A stretch of 60,000 nucleotides of DNA, taken from the NCBI RefSeq assembly GCF_932526225.1, contig NC_064038.1, positions 9,487,070-9,547,069 of the forward strand. Reading direction: 5' to 3'. The DNA comes from Nematostella vectensis. Lineage: Eukaryota > Cnidaria > Anthozoa > Actiniaria > Edwardsiidae. Position numbers and translations under genes: made by a program. The notes below the pieces were generated by a model, which worked only from the letters and a program-made list of their open reading frames with translations, did not search any database and was not told the DNA's origin. Shown here in pieces: positions 1-13,600 of the stretch (position 1 is the stretch's first letter; each line of letters starts with the position of its first letter).

Positions 1-88
1 CACCTCGACACAAAGAACGAGAAGAATAGAGACAAAAGAACTCCTTTGTAGAACAAAGATAATAGGAGACAAAGCAGCTGCGTACTTA
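1..88 (+). repeat. left arm of inverted duplication (partner 3343-3433)
   Basis: The first 88 bases are the reverse complement of about 3343-3433, with one substitution and one single-base indel visible. The match stops at TACTTA and may continue left of the window. The partner lies in the intron between kinesin exons 3061-3195 and 3952-4050. Confidence 0.85.
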
Positions 89-93
89 CTCGA

Positions 94-311
94 AATTAGA
101 CGTTTCGACCGAAACCATCAGTCTTCACCAGTGACTTAGTCACGTGACGACAGAGCGTCACGTGACAACCGTCGGGGTTGAGGGTCGGGGCTCGGGTTCT
201 CCTTGTCACCAGGCCCTCTCCTCCGTTCCTCGACGGTTGTCACGTGACGCTCTGTCGTCACGTGGCTAAGTCACTGATGAAGACTGATGGTTTCGGTCGA
301 AACGTCTAATT
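94..311. mobile_element. 218-bp foldback/MITE-like element
   Basis: Near-perfect inverted repeat. The left arm, about 94-174, begins AATTAGACGTTTCGACCGAA. The right arm, about 231-311, is its reverse complement and ends CGTCTAATT, with only a couple of mismatches visible over about 80 bp. The central spacer is GC-rich, about 56 bp. No open frame and no clear target-site duplication. A non-autonomous hairpin element is the simplest reading. Confidence 0.7.
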
Positions 312-1633
312 CCACGTAATATCAGTCTCGTACCCAGACGTCGCGCGATGCATGAGGGTCAGGATGCGGTTTCGGGGTCGGAATTCGCTTGACGTCTGGC
401 AGAACTCAGGAAATATCTTGCAAGTTTTTCAAATATCTTGCAAGCAGCGTTTTTATGACCGTTTTTTTACCTTTTTTTGTGCACAAGTCCAAGGGCCTAC
501 CTACACACACTCGTTGTAAACCATTTAGTTTTATTTTCGGTGGTTCCCTGTTCAATTAGATGATATTTTCGTTTCGTAAAACCCAAGACGGCGGACGACA
601 CTGGTGAGCTCGATACATCATTTCATGAAATGAATTTGGATGGTCTGAATGTTCTGGCACTCATTTGAACTCATACTGCTCTGGTTGGATTGTATTTATC
701 AAAAATATACACTTTCAGAGATATAGTTCGAGCACATACTGTCTTTATGTTCCCTAGAAGAAGCTCTAGAGCGCGGAAATCACTATTCGCACATGATCTT
801 ACGCCGAATTCCAAACTCCAGGAAAGTATTTAGGCTATTTTTGCAGTTGTCATGTGCACATGGAATTTTACAGGCAAGAAATACAGTATGGATAGGTCCT
901 TCTTCGTCTGTGAAAATTCGTAACATTTTGCTCTGCGCCGATTTAGTCCGCCATCTTGGATCTGTAATCTGCCAGTCGTTATTTTTTTCTGTCTTCGCTT
1001 CAGGATTCCTGTGAATGTCCGTGCAACAGCAAATAACGACTGGGTACGAGTCTGACGTAATATCAAAATTCCAGAGATCGACTTACATTTCCGTTATTAA
1101 CAAAGTATCTGGATGACTGACGATATTCATTTTCGTTGCTTGGCAACGCAACACAACGCAAGATGATAAGCAAATACGTAATGTGAAATTAAGTACACGC
1201 TATCTCTTAACACAGAATCCAGTGCATTACAGAACAGGTCGCGTTGCGTAAGATAACAATACAATACTTGAAATTCAAAACTCACTGGTTGAGGCAACGT
1301 GACGATTTTCGGACCCGCGTTCGAAGATACTCCATAATTCCTCCTTACTATGGGACTCAAGCATCACAGAACCTTGCACAAACACCATGCCCTACGAATC
1401 GGGGGACAAATACTAAATTAATACTTACTCCTATGCCCTACGAACACTTAAAATACTGAGTACCAGCCCTATTGACCCTTTCCAAGTACTTCTGGTCATT
1501 TCCTTATCATTTTTGAAAATATTGGGGGGGGGGGGGGGGTGGGGGGAGCACATGCCCACTGGGCCCCACCCCCTGCTACGGCCCTGTTTCTTTATATCCT
1601 TGGAAACAAGAGCCATAGTATTGAATAACTCAC

Positions 1634-4600
1634 CTTTTTGTCCTTTTTTATGTCCAATCTGGCATTCTGGGCAGAAACGAAAGAGAAGAACACAGATTAA
1701 TAGGAAGTCGTCGAAAATGCACTATTGAAAATAAAATCCTTTAAAGGTCAAACTGTCTGCAACACCAAATGGCCTTAGTGACTCCAAGCGTTTTCAAGCC
1801 ATTGATAGCAATTTCCACCATAGAATCAATCACTCATATAAAACAATCTAGCTGAAACTTACATCTTGATGTGACGTTGTCAACAGATCTATCAGTTTGT
1901 CGTTGTACAACTCCATCATATAAACGTAAATTTTGAAGGAGAACTTCTTCCTGCGAGTCAAAAAAGATGGATGTTTGCCCGTGCTAACAATTTCCCTCTA
2001 GCACACCCACCCAAAGCAATACATCCTAAGAAAATCTTCCTAACGGAAACTATCGGAAGCACGAAAATCAGCCTCACGAGTCCAACTCTCCTTTTTCTTT
2101 TTCTGGCCCTCTTGCTTTCACAAGCAATACATGCATTATTTTTTACCATCTTCTCCTCTACCATTCCCATCCTCTCATCCACCCTCCTTGCCTTGTTTCC
2201 TTTTTCTTCTCTCACTGCTGCCTTTTTCTCTCCTCTTCTCCTATTCCTTGTTCCCTTACCTGTTGTTCCCCCTCCCCTCCCCTACAAAACCACTTCCATT
2301 TGTTTTACCATCTGGCCTTCTCAAATTCACCCATTTACCTTTCATTCACTCCCGCAGCCTTCCTTCCACTTCAACTCCTCTCTTTTACATTCTTCCTCCC
2401 ACCCCTCCCATTAGGGTATCTTGTGGTTCTTTTACATACTTGTTCTCCTCGATCAACGAGTAGATATTGTCCATGGCTCGTGGAGCGATACCAGGGAAAT
2501 TGCCATCCCTGTCTCCGATCATGGTGAACGTCTTACCAGAGCCCGTCTGTCCGTACGCAAAGATACAAACATTGTAGCCGTCAACCGCAGACTGGATAAG
2601 GTTCTAGGGGATAAAGTCATAGAACAAGTGAATAAGAAACAAAGATGGTTGGTATGAATATTTAAAAATTCAAATTTACTATGATAACTAGCTTGAGTAT
2701 AGCTGGGTGGGTTATTTGAAAATTTGATTTTTTTTGTGCTATCTACACTTTGTGGGAAAATAAATCGCTCTTAATGTCGATCAACTACTTCTTGGTATCG
2801 GCATTAATATATGTAAAAAAGGGTCTGTTTGAAAGAAAACTTCAACATAACCATCTGTAATTGTAATTTGATACCTTATGAACGACATTTGATCAAAATT
2901 ATATCAATTTCCTACTTGAATAAGCCGATGGAAATGGATGATTTGTGTTACTCGGTATTGTGGGAAAACAGAAAATGGCGGCGTGGTTGGCTTTTTTAAA
3001 CAAGAAAACACTCGGCTTGAGGTAAACCCTATATACAACTATACCAAATGAAATACTCACGTGGGTGTCTTCGAACACCTTCTCCTGTCCATGCTCCGGA
3101 AAGAACACTTGATCGAACTGAAAGTCTTTCGGACCACGTGCTGTAGACACGACCACAGTGTATTCGTCCGGTGATTTGAGAACGGAGTGGTTACCCTGGA
3201 AACAAAACACAGAACTTTTGTTTGTAATAAGCTCTCGTCACTGCTCCCTTTGTGGAAATGAACTGCTTTCGAGTTAACAAAATACCATATGAAATATCTG
3301 CCAACAGGCAAGAAGTACATATACGGAGTTCTTCGCCTTTGGGCTAAGTACGCAGCTGCTTTGTCTCCTATTATCTTTGTTCTACAAAGGAGTTCTTTTT
3401 GTCTCTTTTCTTCTCGTTCTTTGTGTCGAGGTGCGGATATGTTCGTTTGCCCAATCAAATTGCAGCTTGTAAGAGCTGCGTACTGACCCTACTTCCTACT
3501 GAAGTGTAGATTTTTTGACGGTACAGTTTTGAGTCCCTAGAAAATGTGCTGAATTTCTAAAGCGCAAGTATCTAAGACTCACCGGCGCTCACATGCAACA
3601 GACAATCCGTCAGTGGAGATAAAAACGGCTCCACGCACTTGTCAATCAAAAGTACAAATTTTTGAGCAATGAAACTGGTAATGGGGGTCAATGTCTCCAT
3701 GTTAATTCCGTGTGTTTGGAGAGACGGGACCCCCGGCCTAACGTCCTCATCCCAGAAGAGGAAGGATACGCAGTCCACAATGTAGAGCGCGTCTGACAAA
3801 ATCCCAAGCTCAACTGCCCCAGGCTCGAGACCTGGTCTTGTTGGTTTGAAAATCGAAGCCTATAACGCACCACTTAGCTATGGCGGTTCTCATCCTAAAG
3901 TAAGTACAACTGTGTGACGTAGGCTTTGCATCGTCTCTATATACGTCTTACCCTGTCCAGTTCTGACTTGCTGAGCGGACGCGCGCGGCAGTAGACGCGA
4001 ATCTTTCCTTTCATATCCTCCACCATGTTGTAGTACTTTTTACGTAGAATCTAAGAAAAAAAAATCAATTAATATCGAAAATTGAGCTGGATTTTGTCTT
4101 TCTATAAGAGATGTGTAGTCTCACAAAAAAGCTTTTAACTGGGTAAAGATTCGGCTTTATAAGAAAAGCTCAACGTCTCTCGCGTTCTTGCTGGGTTTCC
4201 TCTACTTGTATCTCAACCGTGAGGAAGCGTGGGATCTGGGGCGACCTTATAAGATTCCTCTGACTTACCCGTCAAAGGAAAACCAATTTAAACGACAGAT
4301 ATAACTAGGCTGACCAGAGCTTCTACAGCTCAAGTGAGGTGAGCTAATGCGGACATGTCTTAGTAAAACGAGACTTAGGGTTCTACCCATTTAGAGCAAG
4401 TGAAATGAATTCCTTGGTAGTCACGTAAGCGAAACGGGAACATTTCCCCTTTCTATGGCCATGGAAAAACGAAATGCTATTGCACAAAAGTTGTCGCGAA
4501 TGTTGACTTTTAAGGGCTTGAACTGCCTTGCATTTCGATTGCCTAATGTAAAGTTGGCAAATCTTGGTTCTGTCCTTTCTTTTTGCTTGAATCTCAAGCT

Positions 4601-7600
4601 TTTCAAGGTTTGAAAACGTCGCGCCAAAGATCTTTTATGACTTGCATGCTATTTATTTAGGTATCTGATTTGCAATCACATAAACGCCAACTCACCCTTT
4701 CGCTGTTGAAGTTATCTGAAAGCGTCTTGTTTTCTTCTCGCAGAGCTATCACCTCTTTATTTAACTCTTCAACTTTTTCCATCGCAGCCAGGCCTTCCTA
4801 CGTTTGCGTAACAACAAAAGAAAAAGACGTTGGAAAAACATAGGCGGAATAAATCTCAAAGACGCTAGATTTTAAGGCGATCTACTAATTCGTTGTGTTT
4901 GTGATCATGGTGAACATCAACAATGCTATGCGAGTCCGTACATTGTTACCATAATAATTAGACGTAACATTAAAAGCTGGGTTTAGCGCCGTTTGCACTT
5001 ATTTTGGGGGTCGTAAGGGGTGTTAATTCGAGATTGGGCGCTTATATGAAGTTTGGTTCAGAGTTTTGCTTCATATGGGTAAGTACATGTGTATTCATTT
5101 GAAGAAAAAGCAAAGGTTTTACGGTCGAGAACTATGTCCTCAAGTTTGAAAATTAGCCGACACTAGAAGCTATGCAAAAAGTTCAAAAGGTCATATTTGA
5201 AGGAGGCGCCCATTTAATATTTCCTATTAAAGAGGGCGCTTATTCTAGAAGGGTTGGGGAGTAGACGTTAAACAAGCATTTTCGTTAATTCCCGAAAACC
5301 AAGCACGAACCTGAGCAGCTATGTCGAGCTTGGCCAGCTCTGCCTTGTCTTTCTTACTCTCAGACTGTAGAGCATCGTGTTCCTATGGAATTCCAACACA
5401 CAGTAAATGTGGTCACCTTCATTGCCCCCCCCCCCCCCCCCCCCCCAAGGAGAATGGGGAACTCGAGAAAAGGAGCTCGAAATTCAGTGATGGTGGGAGA
5501 AAAAAGAAGAGAAAGAAAAAAGGGGAAGGGAAAGAATGAAGGGACAAAAAAAGAGAAGAATAAAAAAGAGGGAAAGCCCTGAAAGGAGACAAGGGCGGCC
5601 AAATCTCAATTCATATAATAAAGTGCTGAGTACCTTTTTAAGGTCTTTCAGCTCCTGTTCGGTGGTGGTAAATTGTTCTTTAACTTTTTCATACTTCTTC
5701 TTTTCCAGTTCGAGATTCTTGGTCGCATCTGGTTGACATAAATGAAGATTATGACTAATTTTAGTTTGTTATATATATATATATTTTTTATAAAAAAAAT
5801 AGTGTGATTCAGTGGTCGGCAATCCAAGCTTTCAAACTCCCCGAAAATCAATATTGGTCGGTATCCATAATAAATAGATATCACATGGAACAGAGAATTT
5901 AGAGTAAATAACATATGTAGAATTTACTTATCCTGATGTCAAATCGTGACCCTAGGCAAGTGACCATGATAGGTGTCAAAACCACCCCCCCTTCCTCCAC
6001 CCAAAAGTCGCCATACCTTTGAGTTGCTTGTCCATTTTCTTGGCAGCCGCTCGCTAAAAACAAGAAGGTCGTGATGAGAAGGTAATTGAGCAAATAAACT
6101 TTTAAGCATTGTTAGTGAAATGAAGTCCCGTGAGCCTATGGCCATAGGCAACAGGAATTGCCCAAGGCAGCTTTGAGCTCCAGATATGGCCATAAAAGAA
6201 AACGGACATTCAGGGGTACCTTTACTAAGCGAACAACCTCGCGCACCTTCATTGGGTTTGGTCGCTTAATAGAGGTGTAATTAATACAGCCAGTGAAAAG
6301 CAAATATTTGAAGACTTATGCTGCATTCCCACACACCAAAACCATGTTTAGTTAACAAGGTATTTTATTTGCCTGATAACTTGCCAAGTTTCTTATTGTG
6401 TTGAATTCTTACTAGCTAAATGATCACTTAGTAACATGCACAGAACAGTCTATTCAGTTTTGTTCTTGGTTCTGTCCACTCTTGGGAGATTGAGATTTAA
6501 ACCCGTTTAATTAAACCACCTATAAACTGGTTTAAGTGCTGGTGTGAATGCGGTTTTAGAGTCAAGTGGCTCTCGCCAATAATAACGAACCCCCAGCCTT
6601 TGTTAAATTCTAACTGCGTGTAATTTTATCTAGCGAATTTTTCCTTTCGGTACTCACGTCTTCGGCGCTTGGTCCAGCTGGCTTCGCATTCTTGGCTGCA
6701 TCCTTGACCTCCTTCTCAAGCGCTTTTATTCTCTTGTGATCCTCCTACACAAAGATGATAAAGAGAAATGTAAAAATATATCAAACCTCACGAGATTAAA
6801 ACCTAAATGCATGCCACATTAACTTCCAATTCTCGGAACCATATTCATGGAAATATATATTCATGGGGCCATATACCAGGAGCATACATGGTAAACGCAA
6901 ATGAAGGGGAATTACTATTATTCTAAAGAACAATACTAGTGGAAAATTGCTCCTCTTTTCTGTTCAAGTATTTCCTTTGCTTTGGTAACTTAACATTCTT
7001 AACTTAGTCATTCATGGTAAACGCCAGTGTAGCATTCTATGGAAAATACCAGTAACTTACCTGAGCTGCCTTTTTCAGTGCTTCAACTTGAGCTTGTAAC
7101 TTCTCTTTTTCTTTTGCAATTTTTTCAGGATCCACAGCCTTCGAGTCCTATGAAAAGAACAGTATGATTAACTAACGGCTAAGCAGCCTACAGCATAACA
7201 GGTAAACGCGGTGGTCTGTGTTTCGATTTGGGACCTGTGCTATGTCATTTATATTTTTTGTAAAGCATTGAAAACACTATTGGCAGCCATGCGAACTATT
7301 TCCATGGGAAAACAAAAATTTATCTTTTCCACTTTCTCCGATTCTTCTGGTTTGACTCTGGTACGCTAAGTTTGTGAGCCACACCTTGAATGTTAGACGT
7401 GTTACAGGCTACCAGCCAGCCAAAAATAAACATATTTTTGTTTACCTTGCGTTTTGCTCCCATGCCCGTGTCGATCTTAGACCCTGCTTGGGTGCCAGCA
7501 GACTCAAGCTCCTTTATCTGCAAAAGGTAGTACAGCATAAGTATTTTTTTGGTAAGAAGCATACATTGCAATACTAATGAAGCCAATAAAATGTTGACCA

Positions 7601-10600
7601 GCCATTTTTTTCTTATTGCTTTTTTTAATACAACGGTCTCTTTGCGAGAAAACTTTCACGATTGAAGACTAGTACTTCAAAAATGGTGGCGTGATTGGCT
7701 TTTCTAATGAGTGACAGAAGCCATGTCTTTCCTGATGGGAAAAACCTCAGCCTTTCTATCATAGATTTCACGGTTAGTCTCATTATCGAAGAAATATCCC
7801 AAATCTTAAAATATATATTATCAACAAATACACGTCACAGTTACACGTTTCTGTAATTTTGGAATACCTTTGTGCAAACATAGGAAGGCGTATTCTTCAT
7901 GTAACTTACCCTTTTCTGTAACGTCTGAATAAGCTTGTTGTTATCATCGATCTTCTGCTTGGACTTGGTATCGGCTTTTTCCTTAGCCTCTTTCACTTCT
8001 TTATCTTTTTCAAGTCTCATTTTTTTATTCGTGTCCTGAAAGCAAATCAAGCATATTAAATATTTGATGAAACTAGTGTTCCAGTTGAAGCATTAAAAGA
8101 CAGGACAAAGCCAGCCGTTTAAGCGGGTGATGGCACTAATGAATGCTGGGATACCTGGAGCTCTTTTTCGAGTTTCTTCAGCCTTTCGAGGTTGTTTGTC
8201 GCGGTTTCTAATTTGGCGGTAAGGGTAGAAACCGAGGCCTTCTGTGCGAGGTTATCCTTAGCCAGCTTGTCTTGGGTTTTCTCGAGGTCGTTCTACCAAA
8301 AAAATATCATGAATGTATTTACTGATGCTTTTATTCTATATCATATATTCGTCCCGTGAGGGTACTCCGAGGGATTTTTTTGGATGGAAAATTTTCCTCC
8401 GTATAGTGGGGGTTAAAAAATGCCCATCGATGGAAGATAACTTCAAAGGCTCTGTGTGCCAATTCGTGAATGCAAATACATTTGCCTAATTTTTTTCTTG
8501 TGTGCATAAAAGATATACAGGATACTGAGCAGAGCATTCAGTGTGAATACGTCAAAGATGCAAGCATTTTCGAGTTGAAAATGGTTATTTTGAGGGTAGA
8601 AAATATATTTCTAAGAGGTTTAGGTATTACTGTACTTACAATCTTTTCACGATAAGTTTGTATTTCCTTGGCTGTGTCTACGGGGACATTAGCTAGGAGC
8701 TTCTGTTCCAGCTCATCAATCCTCTTCTTGGCTTCTTCTAGCGCCTGAGACAAAACCGACATGTCCATTAGAATTTACCTGGAGGTTGTGTATTTCCTAG
8801 GATGTTGGGGTTGGGCGTGATGCGCCGGCAGGGTGACCCCACATTTGTCATGAACTTATCTTGAATGTCAGTCTTGGTTCTTACTATTTTAAAACTCTCA
8901 TCATTTTGAAACAATAACTTTTCCAGCATTGTTTGATACTTTAGAAGTATGACTGAGCCGTTTTTTGTGGGATGAATTTAACAATGATTAGTGCGTTACT
9001 GAAAAAGACATCATTTCCATAGGGTTTCATAGCCTACAGACCTGGTCATTTGTCACGCATAACGCTTCAAAGGACTTTAAGGTTTCCTTTGTTATGTTGG
9101 TGAGAACGGTGGCAGTTGTGGTGGGGTTCGGGTCGGTGTAGCCCTTTCCGTATCGTCAAGTCTTTCTTGTTTTACTCAGGTGAGTGGGAGGGGTGGGAAA
9201 GGAATTTTGTGTCATGTAAGGTCTATGCGGTTTTACCCACCTTGTTCTTGCCTTCGATCTCGCCTTCAAGCCTCTCTATGTTGGACTTCAGCTCAGCTCG
9301 TAACTCATCAGCCTCACCAGTAGACCCTTGCTTTTGATTTTCGAGTTCCTGTTGAATGTTATCAAAATACCATGTATATTTGAGGCATTGTTTTGTTTCG
9401 ACCACGAGATGTCAAGGTGAGGAAAATACTGCCATGGCTTGAAGGACACCAACCAATAAAAGTAAAGTTTGCATACATTCTATGGTGATGTGCCTACATA
9501 ATATACCTAGATATTTCTGCAAGTACAATAAAGCCTCGATATACCGAATATTAAAAAAAGATATATCCCGCTTAAATTGTGCGTTTTGGTAAATCGATAT
9601 TACAACGCTACCAGTGAAACCGTGAAAACTGGAAATATGGATGGAATGTTTGTTCTGTCCAATCACTCGCGAGTCAAACACTCACTCGCAAACAGTCAAC
9701 TAAATGTCTCAACATGTCTCAGTGTCTGAATTCTGGCATCTAATTCATCTGAAGACAATAAACATTCAACACATATTTTAGGTGTTTACGGTTCAACTGT
9801 GAACACAAGTATGCGCTGTAAGTGCATGCTTGCCAACCATGAAAGCTCAAAACCGGGAGATTGTGTTTCAAATAGAAGTACTGTATAAGAAATTATCGAT
9901 GAATTTTCCCGGGAGATTACAGTAAATGTATAGGAAGTTTCGATTTTTTTGCCAGGAGATGAAGGCTAAAAACCGGTAGTCTCCCGCGAAAACCGGGAGA
10001 TATAGGCAGGTATGTAAGTGAAAAAATGATAACTTTTACCCGAAATATTGATCGTCATATCAAGAATACTTTTACATCAAGGTTCCACTGTGGCCCCTAC
10101 CTGCTTTAAAGCTTCAATCTCTTCGGTTTTCGCAGCGGTCTCTGCTCTCTCACGATCCAGCTCTTGTGACGCTTTATCCAGCTCTTCCTGCATCTGAACC
10201 AGCTTTTCTGACATGTCCTACGAGACGAGAAATCAGCTCAGTATATATGTACTCAGAAAACCATTCCACTAGACCAGTAAACCAAGCTTTTGTGACATGT
10301 TATAGATAACTCAGTATACATGTGCTCAGAAAACCATTCCACTAAACCATTTTACTAGCCCAAAATCACACTACTGTTTGGAAATCTCAAGGATGCTCCT
10401 TTACCTCCTCCAAACAGAGGGAAAGCCACAATTATCTTAACAGTCCAGGACGCTGTTTTTCTATGTCATGCGACAGAAACTATCACTACACCCTATGTCT
10501 CTAACACCCACACAAGTACCTTACTATGAAAGACTTCTAGCCCTGGTCCACGCAACACCGCACCTGGAGCATCCCAAGCATCCCGACGTACCCCTGGCCC

Positions 10601-13600
10601 CACTGGGCGAGGATCTATAGCTTCCATGACCTTTCAGACTTACCCCTACGTCTTCCCCGGCCTCAACTGGGAGCCCCGGCACAGGTGACACCCCTCCCAC
10701 AGCATCCCGAGCCTCTTCCAAGTCCGCCTTTATCTCCTCAATCTCTGACTTTAGCTGTTCTATGGTCTCCTCATGTCCAGTGATGGTCTCCTTCAAGGTG
10801 TCATTCTCATTGGTCTGTTTCTCCATCTCGGTATCGTTCTCTTTACGAACAGTCTCGAGTTGCACCTCAAGGTTGTCTCTCTCCTCCTCTAGCTTAGCTA
10901 TTCTGTCTTCCAGCTCTTCGAGTCGCTCGTTACTGACGCTAACAGCTGAGAAGGAAACGCAATGGATGTATTGCGTAAATACATATGGTATTATAGAAAC
11001 GTGGGGGTGGAAACGTGTGAAAGGAGGGGAAATTAGTAGTATGAAAATATGTATTCCTGGCTGGGCAAACCAACTCTTAACTTACTGATGTTTCTAAACA
11101 TGTGTTACTTACTGCTAGCGGAAAGAGTTTCTGGGACTTGGCCTTCCTTCAGCATGCTCATCACAGCTACTGTATTCTCGGCTTTCTTCAGCTTCTCCCC
11201 CTCCTCTTTCAGCTTCTCCATAAGTTCTCTGATCTCATCGCTCCTATAATGAAGCATGCAGGCATTTGGTAAATCTTATGAAACACTAGAAACATATAGC
11301 AAACGGGCTGTCCTATGTATTCCTTGTTCTCTACTTTATTTTCTGTCAAAATATGAAATAACACAGAGGTAACATGCGCATATGCTTACCAATTGTATCC
11401 CCCAGACAGTTACATGGTACAGCTCTTAACACTCAAAACAAAATCTTCCTGATTAATCTTTTGGCAAACGTTTATTGTGTAACATACCACTTAGAAATTC
11501 AGAGTATGATGTATCAAAGAACGTCGGAGAAGCAATCCTTTGTTATTGTTGACATTCAAAAATAAACGATCCATTTGCAAGAACCGCCAAATATATTTAA
11601 AACAAACCTCACCCCTAACCATGGCATTAGGTGACCCCTCACCTGATCCTCTGATAGCTCCTCCCACTCAACTGTCATCCCTATATAGCTCCCCTCTTAC
11701 CTGTTATCCCCTGTGGCTCCTTCCTCTCATCTGTCATCCCCTAAAGGTTCCTCCCCCTCACCTGTCATCCTCTGATCGTTACTCCCCCTCATCTGTCATC
11801 CCCTGTTGACTCCTCCCCCTTACCTGTCATCCTCTGATCGTTCCTCCCCCTCATCTGTCATCCCCTGTTGACTCCTTCCCCTCACCTGTCATCCTCTGAT
11901 CGTCCCTCCACCTCATCTGTCATCCCCCGTTTACTCCTCCCCCTTACCTGTCATCCCCTGTTGATTCCTACCCCTCACATTTTATCCTCTGTGACTCCTC
12001 CCCCTCACCTGTCATCATCCGATGGCTTCTCCCCCTCCCCTGTCATCCTCTGATCGTTACTCCCCCTCATCTGTCATCCTCTGTGGCTCCTTCCCCTCAC
12101 CTGTCATCCCTTGTTGACTCCTCCCCTTCACCTGTCATCCTCTGTGGCTCCTTCCTCTCATCTGTCATCCCCTAAAGGTTCCTCCCCCTTACCTGTCATC
12201 CTCTGATCGTTACTCCCCCTCATCTGCCATCCCCTGTTGACTCCTCCCCCTCACCTGTCACCATCCGATGGCTCCTCCCCCTCACCTGTCATCCTCTGTG
12301 GCTCCTTCCTCTCATCTGTCATCCCCTAAAGGTTCCTCCCCCTCACCTGTCACCATCCGATGGCTCCTCCCCCTCACCTGTCATCCTCTGTGGCTCCTTC
12401 CTCTCATCTGTCATCCCCTAAAGGTTCCTCCCCCTCACCTGTCATCCTCTGTGGCTCCTTCCCCTCACCTGTCACCATCCGATGGCTCCTCCCCCTCACC
12501 TGTCATCCTCTGATGGCTCCTCCCCCTCACCTGTCATCCCCTGATGGCTCCTCCCCCTCATCTGTCATCCCCTGATGGCTCCTCCCCCTCACCTGTCACC
12601 ATCCGATGGCTCCTCCCCCTCACCTGTCATCCTCTGATGGCTCCTCCCCCTCACCTGTCATCCCCTGATGGCTCCTCCCCCTCACCTGTCATCCCCTGAT
12701 GGCTCCTCCCCCTCATCTGCCATCCCCTGTTGACTCCTCCCCCTCACCTGTCACCATCCGATGGCTCCTCCCCCTCACCTGTCACCATCCGATGGCTCCT
12801 CCCCCTCACCTGTCATCCTCTGATGGCTCCTCCCCCTCACCTGTCATCCCCTGATGGCTCCTCCCCCTCACCTGTCATCCCCTGATGGCTCCTCCCCCTC
12901 ATCTGTCATCCCCTGTTGACTCCTCCCCCTTACCTGTCATCCTCTGATGGCTCCTCCCCCTCACCTGTCATCCCCTGATGGCTCCTCCCCCTCCCTGCCA
13001 TCCCCTGTTTACTCCTCCACCTCACCTGTCATCCTCTGATCGTTCCTCCCCCTCACCTGTCATCCCCTGTTGACTCCTCCCCCTCACCTGTCATCCTCTG
13101 TGGCTCCTTCCCCTCACCTGTCATCTTCTGATGGCTCCTCCCCCTCCCTGCCATCATCCGATGGCTCCTCCCCCTCCCCTGCTATCTTCTGATGACTCCT
13201 CCCCCTCACCTGTCATCCTCCGATGGCTCCTCCCCTTCATGCTCCTCCTGGTACTTGGCCTTCAATCTATCAAACTCTTCCCTCATTCTTGCTTGCTCGG
13301 CCTGAAGAGCTTGCCTCTCGGCCTCAGCTGACTGTAACTTCTCCTCGGTCTCCTTGTCATCTGTTGCAGAAGCTGTTGCTGCTAGAAGACCTTGGAGTTG
13401 ATCACGGAGAGCGGATGTTTGTTGACGAAGCTCGCGAATCATCTACAGTAGACACAGAGCAGAAAGCTTCAGGATAACATGCTGACGGTAAGCAGGGGTG
13501 CAGTGTGGGTAGACCATTTGATACTTTCAAGAAGGAACAACATACAAAGAAATCACACAACACAAATCTTGCAACTGAAATTACCTAACCACCTTCCATT

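Larger units (their letters stand above)
1..1633. other. kinesin intron, no exon recognised
   Basis: No kinesin switch I or switch II block could be read on the minus strand here, so this is taken as intron. It contains a foldback element (94-311), one arm of an inverted duplication (1-88) and a G-run near 1525-1541. The short open frames do not resemble conserved protein. Confidence 0.55.
1634..4050 (-). other. kinesin motor-domain exons (neck to mid-motor)
   Basis: Five exons encode the start of the motor. 3952-4050 gives the neck and first strand ([20 protein letters not shown]). 3061-3195 gives the next part ([20 protein letters not shown] ... KVFEDTH). 2440-2603 gives [20 protein letters not shown] with the Walker A P-loop. 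1863-1950 gives [20 protein letters not shown]. 1634-1666 is an 11-residue mini-exon ([11 protein letters not shown]). The neck immediately before strand beta-1 at the C-terminal end of a coiled coil is the hallmark of kinesin-14. The following switch I region was not found between 1 and 1633, so the next exon is probably beyond the edge. Confidence 0.9.

Noticed and set aside
1971-2657. Plus-strand S/P/F-rich open frames
   Set aside because: They arise from the pyrimidine-rich tract and lie antisense to the kinesin P-loop exon.
3572-3873. Minus-strand open frames between two kinesin motor exons as an extra exon
   Set aside because: Exons 3952-4050 and 3061-3195 join directly in phase and give a continuous kinesin-14 motor; the intervening frames match nothing in the motor.
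11540-13331. Plus-strand proline/serine repeat proteins over the minisatellite; also a possible CRISPR-like array
   Set aside because: Units are contiguous 31-bp repeats without spacers, in a eukaryotic intron; open frames are a by-product of the repeat.
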